Assembly: GCF_009727055.1 (NCBI RefSeq)
Contig: NC_052351.1
Coordinates: forward strand, 5,782,183 to 5,846,182
Reading direction: 5' to 3'
DNA: 64,000 nucleotides
DNA from: Benincasa hispida
Lineage: Eukaryota > Streptophyta > Magnoliopsida > Cucurbitales > Cucurbitaceae
Both the position numbers and the translations under genes were made by a program. Below are positions 1-11,283 of this stretch, one piece after another. Under the pieces are notes generated by a model, which was not told the origin of the DNA, did no database searches, and was given only the letters and a program-made list of their open reading frames with translations. The first letter of the stretch is position 1. Each line of letters starts with the position of its first letter.

Positions 1-1353
1 TTTTTTAAGGAATAACATTTAGAATATATACTGCAGTCTGTACTGCACACCCCCAAAAGGATTGAGGTAACTGAGCATAACTCATCATTGATCGGACCAT
101 GTCTAACAAGGTTTGATTTTCCTTTCTGCAACACCATTTTATTGTGGTGTTCCAAGTGTTGTGAGCTGGGATTGAATTCCATGATCTATTAGATAGTTCT
201 GGAATTGTAAATCCACATACTCACCATCTCAATTCTCAATCGGATCGAAGTATTTTAATTCTTTTACTTAAAAAATTTTCGGTCTTGGTCTTAAATTCTT
301 TGAACTTTTCAAGAGTTTCAGACTTGTGACTTATTAAGTAAATGTAGCCATATCTTGAGTAATCATCCATAAAACTCACAAAATATTGATAGCCTTTTCG
401 TGCTTTTACACTCATCGGACCACATAAGTCTGAATGTAAGTTCGAGAGGCTCTTTGGCACGAAGACTTTTGTCAGAAAAAGATCTTTTTGTCATTTTTCC
501 CTCAAGACATGATTCACATGGAGGTAAAGAACTATCTTCTAACTGACTTAGATGATCGTTTTTTTACTAATCTCTCAATCCTGTTGAGATTAATGTGACC
601 AAGTCTGAGGTGCCAGGCGTTAGGAGAAATTTTTCGTTTTTTATTTTTAGTCTCGGCCGTTTTAAACATCTTTATATTTAGAATGACCTTTGCTTTAGTG
701 GTTTTAATATGTACAAGTTATTTTCGAGTCTTGTAGAACAAACATGAACACCTTTTGAAAAAACAAACACTTCATTAGATTCAAAAGATATTTTGTACAT
801 ATTTTCTAGGAGACAAGAAATGGAGATTAAGTTTCTTTTCATCTCAGGTACATAATATACATTTCTAAGTAGGATAAAAGATTCTCCAAAAAATAGCTTG
901 ACATCTCCCACTATATGAGCTAAAATGACTTCAACTGTTCCCATCTTGAAAGTCATTTCTATTTAGAAAGTTGTCTCCAAGAACTAGTTTCCTGTAGAAA
1001 AATGCAAACATGATTAGTGGTGCCTAAATCTAATATCCAGGTTAGGTGAGTATTCTCCCTAGACATGTTTCAACTACTAGTAAATCTGATTTACCTTGCT
1101 TCGCCTTTTCTGCTAAATACTTTGGGTAGTTATGCTTCTAATGCCCATCTTCTGATTTTTTATCTGGTTTAAAAAGTTCCTCTTTAACTGAGGATTGAAA
1201 AGAAATTCCCTTATTCTTCTTCTCGGACTTTCCATCTAAAGACATATCAAACATAAGTAAGGAACCAAATATCCACTCTTAACTATGTTATGTCTTGAGC
1301 TTCCTCAATGGCAGTGACTTTCATGTCAAATCTCTTAGGTAAAGATCTAAGAA
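1..1353 (-). pseudogene. Ty1/copia pol fragment (gag end, protease/GAG-pre-integrase, integrase core), truncated by window edge
   Basis: Read on the minus strand, 1250-1353 continues a copia Gag. A stretch at 678-956 matches the segment around the copia protease/GAG-pre-integrase boundary (LxNVYYVPEMKRNLISISCL). 236-460 matches the start of the integrase core (HSDLCGPM, then YFVSFMDDYSRYGYIYL). Stops and frameshifts separate these blocks, so no full polyprotein is possible. The element runs off the left edge, so RT, RNase H and the distal LTR are not visible. Its 5' part (gag start, primer-binding site, LTR) lies at 3351-4830, beyond a solo-LTR insertion. Family assignment is firm from the motifs; lineage (Tork/SIRE-like) is not resolved. 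Confidence 0.85.
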
Positions 1354-1358
1354 CCTTC

Positions 1359-3345
1359 TGTCATACCTCCTCCCAGATTACCCTCTTAACCTGGAAGAAG
1401 ATGTGACGGTAGCAGTTACTAGCCCTATCGCTAACACTTACCACCTTTACCTTCTTACTTCTCTTCTGAAGTGCCAACCTGATAACCATTATTAACTTAT
1501 ACAATTAGCTCACATTCGAAAGACTCAACATAATTTTTATATGATCACATGCTTAACAACCATGACATAATATTTACAGTTGGGCCTAAACTTTAATAAC
1601 AAAACCTTGATTTCCCTCAAAACATGTGTACATAGATATAAACCATCAACCTAAATTCTTTTAACTAGCCGAGCCTTTTAGTTGTAAGCAGCAACAGGAT
1701 CAATCTTGAGGAATCTGACCGATACCTAGAAAAGGAAAACATAGGAAAACTATGAGCTAGTTGCCCAATGAGTGACTATAGAAATCATATTATACCATGC
1801 TTCACATTATTATAAAACATGTAAACATACTGGGAAACATTTCTAACAACTTCCTTTAAACCATGAACATAGTCATAACATCAAGCTTCTGAGAAGAAAA
1901 CTCATTAAACATCAATAAACATCAACAAACCTTAGTTGAGAATGAGCATATTGCTCTAGCTCTCAACGTCTGTATCCGGCCAAGAGACCCATACTTCGGC
2001 CTCTCATTCAGAACTACCTACGTGCATGTGGTACCGTCAACACCTTAGGTTCTATCACCCAGGTACCTTCTCCAAGTCCTTTAGTACCTAGTTCTTCTCT
2101 AGAATCAAATCAAGCTTTAAAAGTAAAATATTTACATTCAGAATCATTCAATCATAGCATTTATCTGGAAACACATGCTTCATCATAGAAACTTAGCTTT
2201 TTTAATGAATTAACATATACATACTGGAGAAGAAATGCCATGCAATTCATAAAACATTTGTTGCTTGAGAACGTATAAACTTATCATCAAACATCATTGA
2301 AAATTGCATGGTCTTCTATGCACAAAACATTGAAAACATTAAGTTTATTTTAGTCTCTCACTATTCGTTTGAGCTTTTTATGGTTTGTAGGCTTCTTTTA
2401 GCTCCCCTTGGCCTGAAACGACATAATTCCTTGTTAGATTCCTTAGAATTCCCATCAAGATGCTTCAAATAGTTTGTTTACTAGTGAAACCTTCATCATC
2501 GAGATCATCAATACTAACGAGATTGTCATCATGAGCGAGATCATCCTCATGAGCAAGATCTTTAAGAGCGAGATCAAGCACCACACTAGCGAGACTTCAT
2601 CATTAGTGAGACTTACCATCACCAACGAGATTTTTATAAGAATTCAGCGAGATTCTTTTCCTGAGCGAGATTTAGCACAAAAACTAGCAAGATTCTCATC
2701 ATGAGCGAGATTAACACAATCCTTGTCTCGCTCTCGCTCCCTCGGGTGAGCTGCTTGCTTGATCTTCCCAAGCAGCTGCCTGTACACACCGAATTCTTGT
2801 TTCAACTTTATAAGTCAAAATCTTGAACTCTTTTCAGGAAACTTCCTTCTACATACTTGTTTAGAATTGAGTTAGCTTTCTTATCTTAACATTTCAGCCC
2901 TAAATTTCTTGTAATTTGGCTTGGAGCTTCCAATCTTTACCACTGGCCCTGATTAATCTTAGAATATGGCTTTTCTACAATTTATGCACTTTTTGACCTT
3001 CTTCCTATGTGATCTTTCTTCGGCAACCCTATCACAAAAACTAGACTCTCCCTTTCAAATGGCACCAATCTTACTTAATTCGCTCAAGTCAATTTCTAAA
3101 ACCGATCCTTTGAAATTCATCATCCTTTTTATACTTTTGGCTGCCTTCTAGGCATGAATTATCAAATGACCACCTCACCCACTAATGATTTAGTAGATTT
3201 CACCAAATCTAATTAATTATTATTATTTTCTTTTTTCCTTTGTAATCCCCTGTATTAAACCACAAATTTCACTTATCATTTATTTAACATAATATCCTCA
3301 TGGCTCAACATACTTATATAGAAAATGTAGAATTCGAGGTTTACA
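1359..3345. mobile_element. Solo LTR (1,987 bp) inserted in copia gag, 5-bp TSD CCTTC
   Basis: The segment begins TGTCATACC and ends GGTTTACA, with TGT...ACA termini. CCTTC occurs directly before it (1354-1358) and directly after it (3346-3350). When it is removed with one TSD copy, the minus-strand copia Gag reads through in frame across the junction (KLVRK then VLRSLPKRF), so the boundaries are precise. No protein-coding domain or second LTR is present, as expected for a solo LTR left by LTR-LTR recombination. The parent family is not identified; size and terminal sequence suit a Ty3/gypsy LTR. Confidence 0.85.
2480..2715 (+). repeat. Degenerate minisatellite in the solo LTR (AGCGAGATT motif)
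   Basis: The core AGCGAGATT/ACGAGATC recurs roughly every 20-35 bases about ten times. Spacers vary and often contain CATCATGAG. An open frame through it is only a by-product of the repeat. Confidence 0.7.
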
Positions 3346-3350
3346 CCTTC

Positions 3351-3870
3351 CGCACAAGTTTTTCTTCTAAAATGTTCTCTCCAAGGGCAAACGACTCATT
3401 TGCAATGTCTAACAGCCGAACTTTGAATTCAACAATGGATTATTCATCATGCATTCTAAGGTTCTCAAACTTCGATTTCAATAATTGTAGCTTGACTTTA
3501 GAAGTTCTTTCATGAGTAACAGATAAGATTTCCCATGCCTCCTTAGCAGAGACACAAGTATTAATTAGTCTTGATATGTTGCGGTCTACACTAAGAAATA
3601 TGGCATTCAAGACAATTCCCCAACGAAGCTTCATTTTCTTCTCTAGACCATCGAGGCTCTGACTTCAAGATTTCCTTTCCATCACCAGTTTTGGAGGTAG
3701 GATGAGGCCACCCAAAGACCACAACCTTCCAAGTTTTGCTATTTATCGATTTTAAAAAGGCTGTCATTCGAGCTTTTCAATATGAATAATTTGTTTCATC
3801 TAGAATCTAAGGACGAATGGTAGAGTCACCTTATTTGATCCCATCCATGATCAAAGCACCTGAGGTGAAG
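3351..3870 (-). pseudogene. Ty1/copia gag, 5' portion
   Basis: Minus-strand reading gives a typical copia Gag segment: a WGIVLNAIFLSVD stretch, then AKEAWEILSVTHERTSKVKLQLLKSKFENLRM, as in the plant UBN2/Gag-polypeptide family. It continues to ALGENILEEKLVR at the solo-LTR insertion point. Stops and frameshifts are present near 3640-3700. It is the N-terminal continuation of the copia at 1-1353. Confidence 0.8.
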
Positions 3871-3875
3871 GTGAC

Positions 3876-3890
3876 TTGTTCTGATACCAA
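3876..3890 (-). other. Copia primer-binding site (tRNA-iMet type)
   Basis: The minus strand reads TTGGTATCAGAACAAG, one base from the usual plant PBS TGGTATCAGAGC. It lies between the putative LTR and the gag start and so fixes the orientation of the element. Confidence 0.7.
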
Positions 3891-4830
3891 TTCAAAAAGC
3901 AATGGGATGACTCCTCACTCGAAATACGAATGTTAAACGGAAAGCACTGACAAGCACTATAACAATAAAATACTAGAAACAAGTAAACAAGTAAAGGTAC
4001 ATAAAAGTTGGTAACCCGGTTCGGTGATAATCTACCTACATCTTGGGGATAGTGTGCCCAAGAAAGATAATCCACTAATATTAAAGAGTTAAGCAGTTTA
4101 CAATATAGTACTTATCTGTCATACATGATCACTATAGTGACTCATATAGAATTCAACTCACTAACCAACTAGGCTTCCCCTAGATGTGACACTCTCTCTC
4201 AAGTATACTTAGGCTCACTCTAAGTTTATAATATTAGTATTAGGCACTTCGACTTCTAATAATGTGTGAGACCCCTCTCGTTGAGATGTCTTCCTCTTAA
4301 TAAGTAAACTTCATTCACAGATGAATCTTTGGATACCCCTAAGATGGAGAACTCTTTCTCCGAAGCTAAGTCTTAAGTTATTTTTAAGACTGAAAATCCC
4401 TTCTCCAGCAACAATGGCTTAGGCTCCCCATAAGACCGTGATTTACTTCAAAGTTTTACACTTCAACGAATGAAGAACTTGCACAGCGGAATAGTAAGTA
4501 ACAAGCAAGGACACGACGTTGTATAACAATGGTCGTAGAACAGAACACACCTTACTTGATTAACAAAAGTGACAACCCTAAATGTTCAATGTGAATCTTC
4601 TTAAATAATCAATCCAAGAAAGGAAACAAATTTCTATTTGGCAAAGATAAGCCGCAACTCAATAAAGGAAAATATCGGACAAAAAATTGCAACAAGATAT
4701 TTCTAGGTAAGGAAAATATTCTGTAAGAAAATAGACTATTGTTTGAAACAGATGTCCAGACTTTATTTGAGACAACTAAAAAAACCATAACTTTAGAAAA
4801 TTATAAAGCCAACTAATCAAATCTCACACA
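3891..4830 (-). mobile_element. Copia 5' LTR (minus orientation), outer boundary approximate
   Basis: Noncoding DNA next to the PBS. It contains a GTAACCCGGTTCGGTG stretch, commonly seen in plant copia LTRs. The inner edge is set by the PBS; the outer edge near 4830 is a guess where repeat-like sequence gives way to AT-rich DNA. The matching LTR is outside the window. Confidence 0.5.
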
Positions 4831-4907
4831 TTCCACTTAGAAAAATATTATACGAAATTTATAATTATAACAATTAAACCATAAACTTTCATTAACGATT
4901 GAATTTA

Positions 4908-5095
4908 TGGCCCATTTGGATTGATTTGAGAAAAAAGTGTTTTTTAAAAATTCATTTTTATTTAAACAATTTTGAAAAAAATTGTTAAAAATACATTTGG
5001 AAAGGTATTTTGTTTGGTTGCCAAGCATTCTAACTTGTTTCTAGAATGAGTTATTTTTTAAATTAAACACTTAAAAATGCATTCCAAACACACCT
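4908..5095. mobile_element. MITE-like repeat, copy 1
   Basis: Starts near GGCCCATTTGGATTG and ends near GCATTCCAAACACACC, an imperfect terminal inverted repeat. The interior is full of T/A runs (GTGTTTTTTAAAAA). A diverged second copy is at 17110-17275. There is no coding capacity. Superfamily not determined. Confidence 0.55.
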
Positions 5096-5640
5096 ATGCT
5101 CTAATAATCCATTTTGTAAAAGTGAGATTTGAGAATTTATGCAGGGTGATCTTGAAAGGTATTGTAATGAAATGGTCTAAATTGAAATTGAATGGCTGAT
5201 AAATGATTAGAAGTTTAATAGACTAAAATTAAAGGTTTCACACAATACCAACAAAATAAATTTAAGAATAATGTAAATTGATATACTAACAAAAGTTGAG
5301 AAATGAAATTGACACAATTATTATATAAAAGATTTAGTTGATATAGATTGATATTTGTCCATAAATTTATTAACTTGTTTAGGTTATAAATTTTGTATAA
5401 TTGTTTATTTTATACCTATCTTAAGATTGAAAATTGATGATATAATATCTATATTTATCATTTGATTTAAATCATATGATGGAAGAATTTATAATTTAAG
5501 AAGAGAAGCTTGATAATCGGTGAATGTGTTTTATATGATAAAATTAAAACTTAAAATAGATATTGAAAGTATAATGTGAGATGTGATGTGAATACACAAA
5601 AGAGAAGAAAATGTGGCTGGATACAGTTGCTGAAAGACTT
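5096..5640. other. AT-rich intergenic DNA upstream of the CIPK gene
   Basis: No ORF, repeat terminus or RNA gene recognised. Distal promoter elements of the kinase gene may lie here but nothing specific is visible. Confidence 0.5.
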
Positions 5641-5648
5641 TCCAACAA

Positions 5649-5804
5649 TACGTGGCAATGAAAAATCCAACGGACAAAAACCCTAAACAGAGAGACTAAG
5701 CTAATATCTATAATATAATTTTATATAATAAATATAATGTCTTTGCTTTGCGTATATTTAAACCCACCCTCTCTCTCCTTTATTTCTCTCTTTCATCTCT
5801 CTCG
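5649..5804 (+). promoter_or_regulatory. Core promoter and leader of the CIPK gene
   Basis: TACGTGGC at 5649-5656 matches the ABRE/G-box core. AAACCCTAA at 5678-5686 is a telo-box motif. TATATTTA at 5753-5760 is a good TATA box, followed by a CT-rich tract (5762-5804) typical of plant transcription start regions and leaders. The start site is inferred to be about 25-35 bases after the TATA box. ABA/stress responsiveness from the ABRE is inference. Confidence 0.55.
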
Positions 5805-5926
5805 CCAAAATCAGAAAAATTAGAAAAGAAAAGAAAAGCAGAAAACTTTATCGTTTCACAATCACGGCCTCCTCTCAAACCCCAAATCCAGCAAAATTCA
5901 TCCCGAAAAAGCTGCCATCTATTTTA

Positions 5927-5953
5927 ATGGTAGAGCATTACCCTCCAAATTAA
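5927..5953 (+). promoter_or_regulatory. Upstream ORF (8 codons) in the CIPK leader
   Basis: ATG at 5927 opens an eight-codon frame (MVEHYPPN) ending in TAA at 5951-5953, 78 bases before the kinase start codon. It is the first ATG after the predicted transcription start if the leader is unspliced. Such short uORFs can lower main-ORF translation; the effect here is inferred. Confidence 0.45.
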
Positions 5954-6031
5954 TCTCCCAAGCAACCCCACAATCCTTTCTCCGCCGCCTCCTCTGCATT
6001 TTCCCCCTTTCCCCTAATTTTCTGTTCATCA

Positions 6032-7435
6032 ATGGCCGACCGGCCCGACCCTGACAAGAAGACCGAAACCACCAGGAAGGACATGCCCGCCCTTCTTTTG
6101 GGCCGATACGAGATCGGGAAGCTCCTTGGCCATGGCACCTTCGCTAAGGTCTATCATGCCCGAAACATCAAGACCAACGAAAGTGTCGCCATTAAAGTCA
6201 TCGACAAGGAGAAGATCCTCAAGGGTGGTTTAATCGCCCACATCAAACGCGAGATCTCAATCCTCCGCCGTGTTCGACATCCCAATATTGTGCAACTCTT
6301 CGAGGTTATGGCCACAAAGGCCAAGATCTACTTCGTTATGGAATATGTCCGTGGCGGCGAGCTTTTCAAGAAGGTTTCCAAGGGCCGATTGAAGGAAGAG
6401 GTAGCACGAAAGTACTTTCAGCAATTAATCTCAGCCGTTGCTTTTTGCCACGCTCGTGGTGTTTATCATCGCGACCTTAAACCGGAGAATTTGCTGCTTG
6501 ATGAGAATGGGAATCTTAAGGTCTCCGATTTTGGCCTCAGCGCTGTCTCCGATCAAATTCGACAAGATGGGTTGTTTCATACTTTTTGTGGTACACCAGC
6601 TTATGTGGCTCCGGAGGTTTTGGCCCGCAAAGGGTATGAGGCTGCGAAGGTCGATATTTGGTCATGTGGGGTTATTCTGTTTGTTCTGATGGCCGGTTAT
6701 TTGCCCTTCCACGACCAAAACATTATGGCAATGTATAAGAAGATTTACAAGGGGGAGTTTCGGTGTCCGAGATGGTTCTCGCCGGAGCTAATTCGACTCC
6801 TAACTCGTCTTTTAGATACAAATCCCGAAACCCGTTTCACAATTCCTGAAATCATGGAGAATAGATGGTTCAAAAAGGGGTATAAGCATATCAAATTCTA
6901 TATCGAAGACGATAAGGTCTGTAGCGTTGAGGATGATAACAATGATGTCGATTCCTTGTCGGATCAATCACAATCGGAATCGGATTCCGAAATTTTTGAG
7001 ACCAGAAGAAAGGTTACCTCACTTCCAAGACCCGCGAGTTTGAATGCATTTGATATTATTTCGTTTTCGCCCGGATTTGATCTTTCTGGATTGTTTGAAG
7101 ATGGAGGGGAAGAGGCAAGATTTGTGTCCAGTGCTCCGGTGTCGAAGATTATATCGAAACTGGAGGAGATAGCCAAATTGGTGAGTTTTACAGTGAGGAA
7201 GAAGGATTGCAGGGTTAGTTTAGAAGGGTCGCGGGAAGGAGTGAGAGGGCCATTGACAATCGCAGCCGAGGTATTCGAGTTGACACCGAAATTGGTGATG
7301 GTAGAGGTGAAGAGGAAAGGGGGAGATAAAGCAGAGTATGAACAGTTCTGTAATAATGAATTGAAGCCAGCATTGTTGAATTTGAAGGTGGAAGATTCTG
7401 CAGCTCCATCACATATACCATCAGATACCGAATGA
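6032..7435 (+). CDS. CIPK12: CBL-interacting serine/threonine protein kinase, CIPK12/18/19-like
   Basis: Intronless 467-residue protein of the plant SnRK3/CIPK family, which is activated by calcium-loaded CBL sensors to phosphorylate transporters and other targets at membranes. Kinase domain about residues 26-280: glycine loop GHGTFAKVY (33-41), ATP lysine K55, catalytic HRD (146-148), DFG (166-168), APE (193-195), activation-loop threonine T184. An acidic linker (300-322) precedes the autoinhibitory NAF/FISL motif, with N-A-F at 338-340 in a [14 protein letters not shown] context. A PP2C-interaction (PPI) segment lies around 365-390. The protein ends IPSDTE, as remembered for the Arabidopsis CIPK12 clade. 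ATG 6032 is chosen because homology begins a few residues later; it has G at +4 but T at -3. All key residues are intact. The exact orthologue number is inference. Confidence 0.97.
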   Translation: MADRPDPDKKTETTRKDMPALLLGRYEIGKLLGHGTFAKVYHARNIKTNESVAIKVIDKEKILKGGLIAHIKREISILRRVRHPNIVQLFEVMATKAKIYFVMEYVRGGELFKKVSKGRLKEEVARKYFQQLISAVAFCHARGVYHRDLKPENLLLDENGNLKVSDFGLSAVSDQIRQDGLFHTFCGTPAYVAPEVLARKGYEAAKVDIWSCGVILFVLMAGYLPFHDQNIMAMYKKIYKGEFRCPRWFSPELIRLLTRLLDTNPETRFTIPEIMENRWFKKGYKHIKFYIEDDKVCSVEDDNNDVDSLSDQSQSESDSEIFETRRKVTSLPRPASLNAFDIISFSPGFDLSGLFEDGGEEARFVSSAPVSKIISKLEEIAKLVSFTVRKKDCRVSLEGSREGVRGPLTIAAEVFELTPKLVMVEVKRKGGDKAEYEQFCNNELKPALLNLKVEDSAAPSHIPSDTE

Positions 7436-7900
7436 AAGCCATTTTCAGATAACAGATAAAAGGGAAAAAGAAAAGGTATGCTTTTCTTTCCTTCTCTGTA
7501 ACTTCTTCTCCTCTGCTCTAACCAAAGCCCCAACCCCATGTATGATAACTTCCTTCATTTTGTTTCTTTCTCTTGAGTTTCTCTTTTTGTTTTTTGTTTT
7601 TTGTTTTTCTTCCATTGCGTTTCTCTGTAATTTGATTGCCTCTCTAGAATGGGGTTTGGATTCAATGCGAGGAGAACAAAAAAGAAACAAAGAGGGAAAA
7701 AAATGGTGATTTTTAGATGTTAATATGTAATCTTCAAACTTGTGTGATGTAATCTTGTTTTGACTTCGAGATGGCTAGCGTAGAGTGGAGACAGAGAGAG
7801 AGAGTAAACTGAGAGTTGTGTATTTGGCACTGGCAGGTATTCGTAATCTGTATGTATGAAGCATATGAAGAAATAACCAAAAAAAAAAGAAAAAGAAAAC
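7436..7900 (+). other. 3' UTR and downstream flank of the CIPK gene
   Basis: T-rich tracts (7560-7610), several TGTAAT/TTTGTA-type far-upstream-like elements, a GA microsatellite at about 7792-7805 and an AATAA near 7870 just before an A-run are compatible with plant polyadenylation. The cleavage site cannot be fixed. The 191-codon antisense frame over 6964-7539 is a shadow of the kinase. Confidence 0.4.
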
Positions 7901-8975
7901 TTATATGATTATTGATCTTACATATTGAAGTCTTGATTTTATTGTCTGGTTAATTTTTTTGTTAATGATAGTGGAAAGATGAAACTGGTTTTTGGTTTTG
8001 AATTGTGACATGAGATTTCAAAGAATGATTTATGACATGTAATCTTGTTTTGGTTTTGAAATGAGATACTAAAGAAATTTTTGTTATGGAATGGAATGGT
8101 GGCATAAACCCAAAGGCAATACCCATCCCCAAAGTTGGAAACTTGATTTTATGTTTTCTTTATATTGATTAAAGAGAAGAAGGGTTTTGGTGTGTGTGGC
8201 TGTAGGCTGTATTATGTGATAAACTCACAAGGGGTTGCTCACTTTAAAGACAAAATTTAACTAATTCAAGCATATTTCCCCACTATTAAACTACGTGTCA
8301 TTTGAATGAATTCAACGGTGATTTCATAAGAGACACAATTGGAGTTTTTGAATTTTAAAAATAGCTTTTTCTTAGACGTTTGTTTAACTTTTATGTCTTG
8401 TAAGTTGACAAATGGTTTGAGGTTGTTTTGTCTCCATTCATTCAGGCTTTGCTTAAAAATACTTAAAAAGGTTGAAAAGAAGAAGACAGAGGATTTAAAG
8501 AATGATTGTTTTGGGCAATGGGATATGTTAATTAAAGAGTGGGGTGTGGTGGGTGAGTTGTTTAATGTTAGCGACTTGGAACCACTTTTCCTTGATTCAA
8601 ATTATAGGCTCAAAGTATGAATATGATATCAAGAGCCAGGAGTGCTTTGACACGTCACCCGACTCTAATATGTCTTTTTTTCCCTTTCATTATCATTGTT
8701 TTTCCTATTCAATTTCCCTTTTTTTTCCTTTTAAAAAAACTCTGCACATAGTTTCAATTGATTTCTGAAATTAATTGGAGAATCTGTAACATCCGTATCA
8801 AGTATCAACCATATTTAATTACCTAATTCAATTATAATATTGTATTCTGTAACTCCTCTCCCTCTCACACACACCGTGCTTATTGGGTTTTTACTTTTTT
8901 TGAAAACTAGCTTGGTAACTATGAATTTCAAATTATGTTTATTTAATAATGGAAATTGATTCTTTATAGTACAAT
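7901..8975. other. Intergenic DNA between the CIPK gene and the chromovirus
   Basis: AT-rich; no gene, RNA or repeat recognised. Short open frames at 8339-8768 have no recognisable features. Confidence 0.5.
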
Positions 8976-8980
8976 GAATG

Positions 8981-9397
8981 TGATAGACCCTTAATAATCA
9001 AAGTATATGAAAGAAGAAAGAAAGCAAAAGGAAAATAAGTAAATATTGAGAGAATATAAGGGCTAGGGAACATTGTTAGTTAGAGGAGAAAAAAACAGAA
9101 AAGAGAGAGAGAGGGGCCCACGGGAGGGGAGAGTTATTTGTAAGGGTGATTGAGGCCATGAGGGGCATTCGCAATTTTGTATCAATTCTCATATTTTGAA
9201 ACTGATGGGAGAGAAGGGAAACTCTCTAAATCTTCTACTTTGAAACTGATGGGAGAGAAGGGAAACTCTCTAAATCTTCCCTACTATTAATAAAATAAGG
9301 AAAGACATTCCAACCTTATCAACTAGTATCGAGAAGGGAAGCTCTCTAAATCTTCCCTACTGTTAATAAAATAAGGAAAGACATTTCAACCTTATCT
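8981..9397 (+). repeat. 5' LTR of the chromovirus, enlarged by internal tandem duplications
   Basis: Collinear with the 298-bp 3' LTR but 417 bp long. The extra length is accounted for by a 44-bp and a 76-bp tandem duplication in its 3' half. The last base is T where the 3' LTR has A. Confidence 0.9.
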
Positions 9398-9406
9398 ACT
9401 GGTATC
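9195..9406 (+). repeat. 44-bp and 76-bp tandem duplications at the 5' LTR/PBS junction
   Basis: A 44-bp unit beginning TTTGAAACTG at 9195 repeats at 9239. A 76-bp unit beginning GAGAAGGGA at 9255 repeats at 9331. The 76-bp unit carries the LTR end plus part of the PBS, so a degenerate PBS (TAGTATCGAG) sits upstream of the real one. Confidence 0.85.
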
Positions 9407-9411
9407 AGAGC
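9400..9411 (+). other. Primer-binding site of the chromovirus
   Basis: TGGTATCAGAGC, complementary to the 3' end of initiator tRNA-Met, two bases after the LTR end. Confidence 0.9.
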
Positions 9412-9423
9412 ACTCACCTAGAC

Positions 9424-10521
9424 ATGGTGGGAAAGATGGAAGCACAATTAATTGCTATGGAAGAAAAACAATTGGAGATGGAGGAAAGGATGGGTGTGTA
9501 GTCGAAGGAGGTTAAGGATTGGATGGGCAATATGTCAGCTCAGATGGCCTTAGTCTTGTCAAAGATAGAAACGATGAGTAACCCAGAGAAGCATTTTCCA
9601 TCATCGGAAAGAACTCCAACGGACAAAGGGAAACAAGTAACAGAAGGCTTTTCGTCAAAAGCAGAAAATCAAGAGGGAATACACGCACCTGGAAGCAAGG
9701 AGATTCCGTTGTTTGATATGCGATTGAGGAAACTTGAGGTACCGATCTTCAAAGGGGAAGAAAATGAAAATTCAGATGGATGGTTACATAGGGTAGAAAG
9801 GTACTTTGTGGTGAACAGGCTATCGGAGAAGGATAAATTAAACGCAACTGTGCTATGTTTGGAAGGGAAAGCGCTCGACTGGTATAAATGGGAGGACGAT
9901 TGGTCGTCGGTGAGCAGTTGGTCGTAGTTTAGAGAGTTATTTTTTACGAGGTTTCGGCCGGCGAGTGAAGCAGATTGTTACGCCAGAGTGATGTGGCTAC
10001 AACAGGAGACGTCAGTGAGGGATTACCGAAGGAAGTTCGAGCGATACTCTGCTGGGTTGAAGGAGTTGGGTGATAAGGCCTTGGAGAGCAAATTCGTTTG
10101 TGGGCTTAAAGAGGAAATTCAAAGCGAGATGCGGAAATTGAAGCCCGAAGGTTTGAAGGCCAAAATGCAGATGACCCAATTAATCGAGGAAGATCAATTA
10201 CTGCAACGACGCTTGAGTAAAGGGGCCGGGTCGGAGGGGATTCATAACCCGAATGCAAAGATGAGGGGAAGCACGAGTGGATCGAGTAGCCGTGGGTCAA
10301 GCAACCCGATTAGTCGAACCATCACAATCAACCTGAACCGGGGAAGCTCGACCGGGTCGTCTACCACGATTGTAGCGCGAGGAGAAACAGGGACGAAGGG
10401 GGTCGCCGATGGCTCATTTTGAAGACTATCCGATGCTGAAATAAAGGAGAAACGAGATAGGGGCCTGTGCTTTAGGTGCGACGAGAAGTTTAGTTTTGGC
10501 CATCGCTGTAAGAAGAGGGAG
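9424..10521 (+). pseudogene. Chromovirus gag
   Basis: Starts with ATG at 9424. A coiled-coil-like N-terminus is interrupted by TAG at 9499-9501. The conserved capsid block follows (PIFKGEENENSDGWLHRVERYF, then LEGKALDWYKW), stopped by TAG at 9925-9927. Further capsid (ETSVRDYRRKFERYS) runs to a stop at 10420-10422. A Ser/Arg/Thr-rich linker and a zinc-knuckle-like motif CFRCDEKFSFGHRC (about 10468-10509) follow. All stops lie in one otherwise continuous frame, so this is point-mutation decay rather than rearrangement. Confidence 0.88.
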
Positions 10522-11283
10522 GTGCAATTCATGTTTGTTCAGGAGGGGGAAGATTTAGCCGAGGAAGGGGAGGAACCTGGTATCTTTGAGTATAAGCTAG
10601 ACAAAACATCACTAGAGGACGCGAAGGAGATTGCGAATCTCTCCTTAAACTCATTGGTTGGGCTGAGCTCACCAAAAAAGATCAAGGTACGGGGAATCAT
10701 TGGTGATAGGGAAGTTGTTATATTGATTGATGGGGGAGCCACGCATAACTTCATCACCTTGAAGCTAGTCACGGAATTGCAGCTGCCAATATCACCCTCC
10801 AAAGGATATGACGTAGTGTTGGGCCCGGGGGGATCCGTTCAAACTGCCGGAGTATGCAAAGGTGTGTATATCACTATTTTCGATTTATCAATTATACAAG
10901 ATTTTCTCCTTCTACCGTTGGGCAGTGTAGACGTTATTCTTGGAGTAGTGTGGCTGGAAACTCTTGGACAGATCATTTTCGATTATAGACTGCCAACCAT
11001 GGAATTCAAAGTTGGGGAGTGGACAGTCCAATTGTAAGGAGACCGAGGCTTGGTTAAGTCACAAATATCCTTGAGGTCCATGGCCAAGGAAATTAGAGGA
11101 GGGGACCATGGGGTCTTGATAGAATTAAACAACTTGGATCTGAATCGAGACAAGGCAGTAGAGGAAGAAGACAATACAATGGAGACCATGGGAGATAAAA
11201 CTGGTGTACCTCAGGAAATTCAGCAGGTACTGAGGCAATTTGAAGCGGTTTTTCAAACACCCTCTGAACTACCTCCACAATGA
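10522..11283 (+). pseudogene. Chromovirus protease
   Basis: Retroviral-type aspartic protease: the active-site region reads ILIDGGATHNFIT where DSG is usual, and the distal motif is VILGVVWLETLG. Stops at 11035-11037 (TAA) and 11281-11283 (TGA) separate protease, linker and RT, which remain in a consistent order and frame. Confidence 0.85.

Noticed and set aside
6964..7539. 191-codon minus-strand ORF opposite the CIPK 3' end
   Set aside because: Mirror of a real, conserved coding sequence; no domain or independent promoter.
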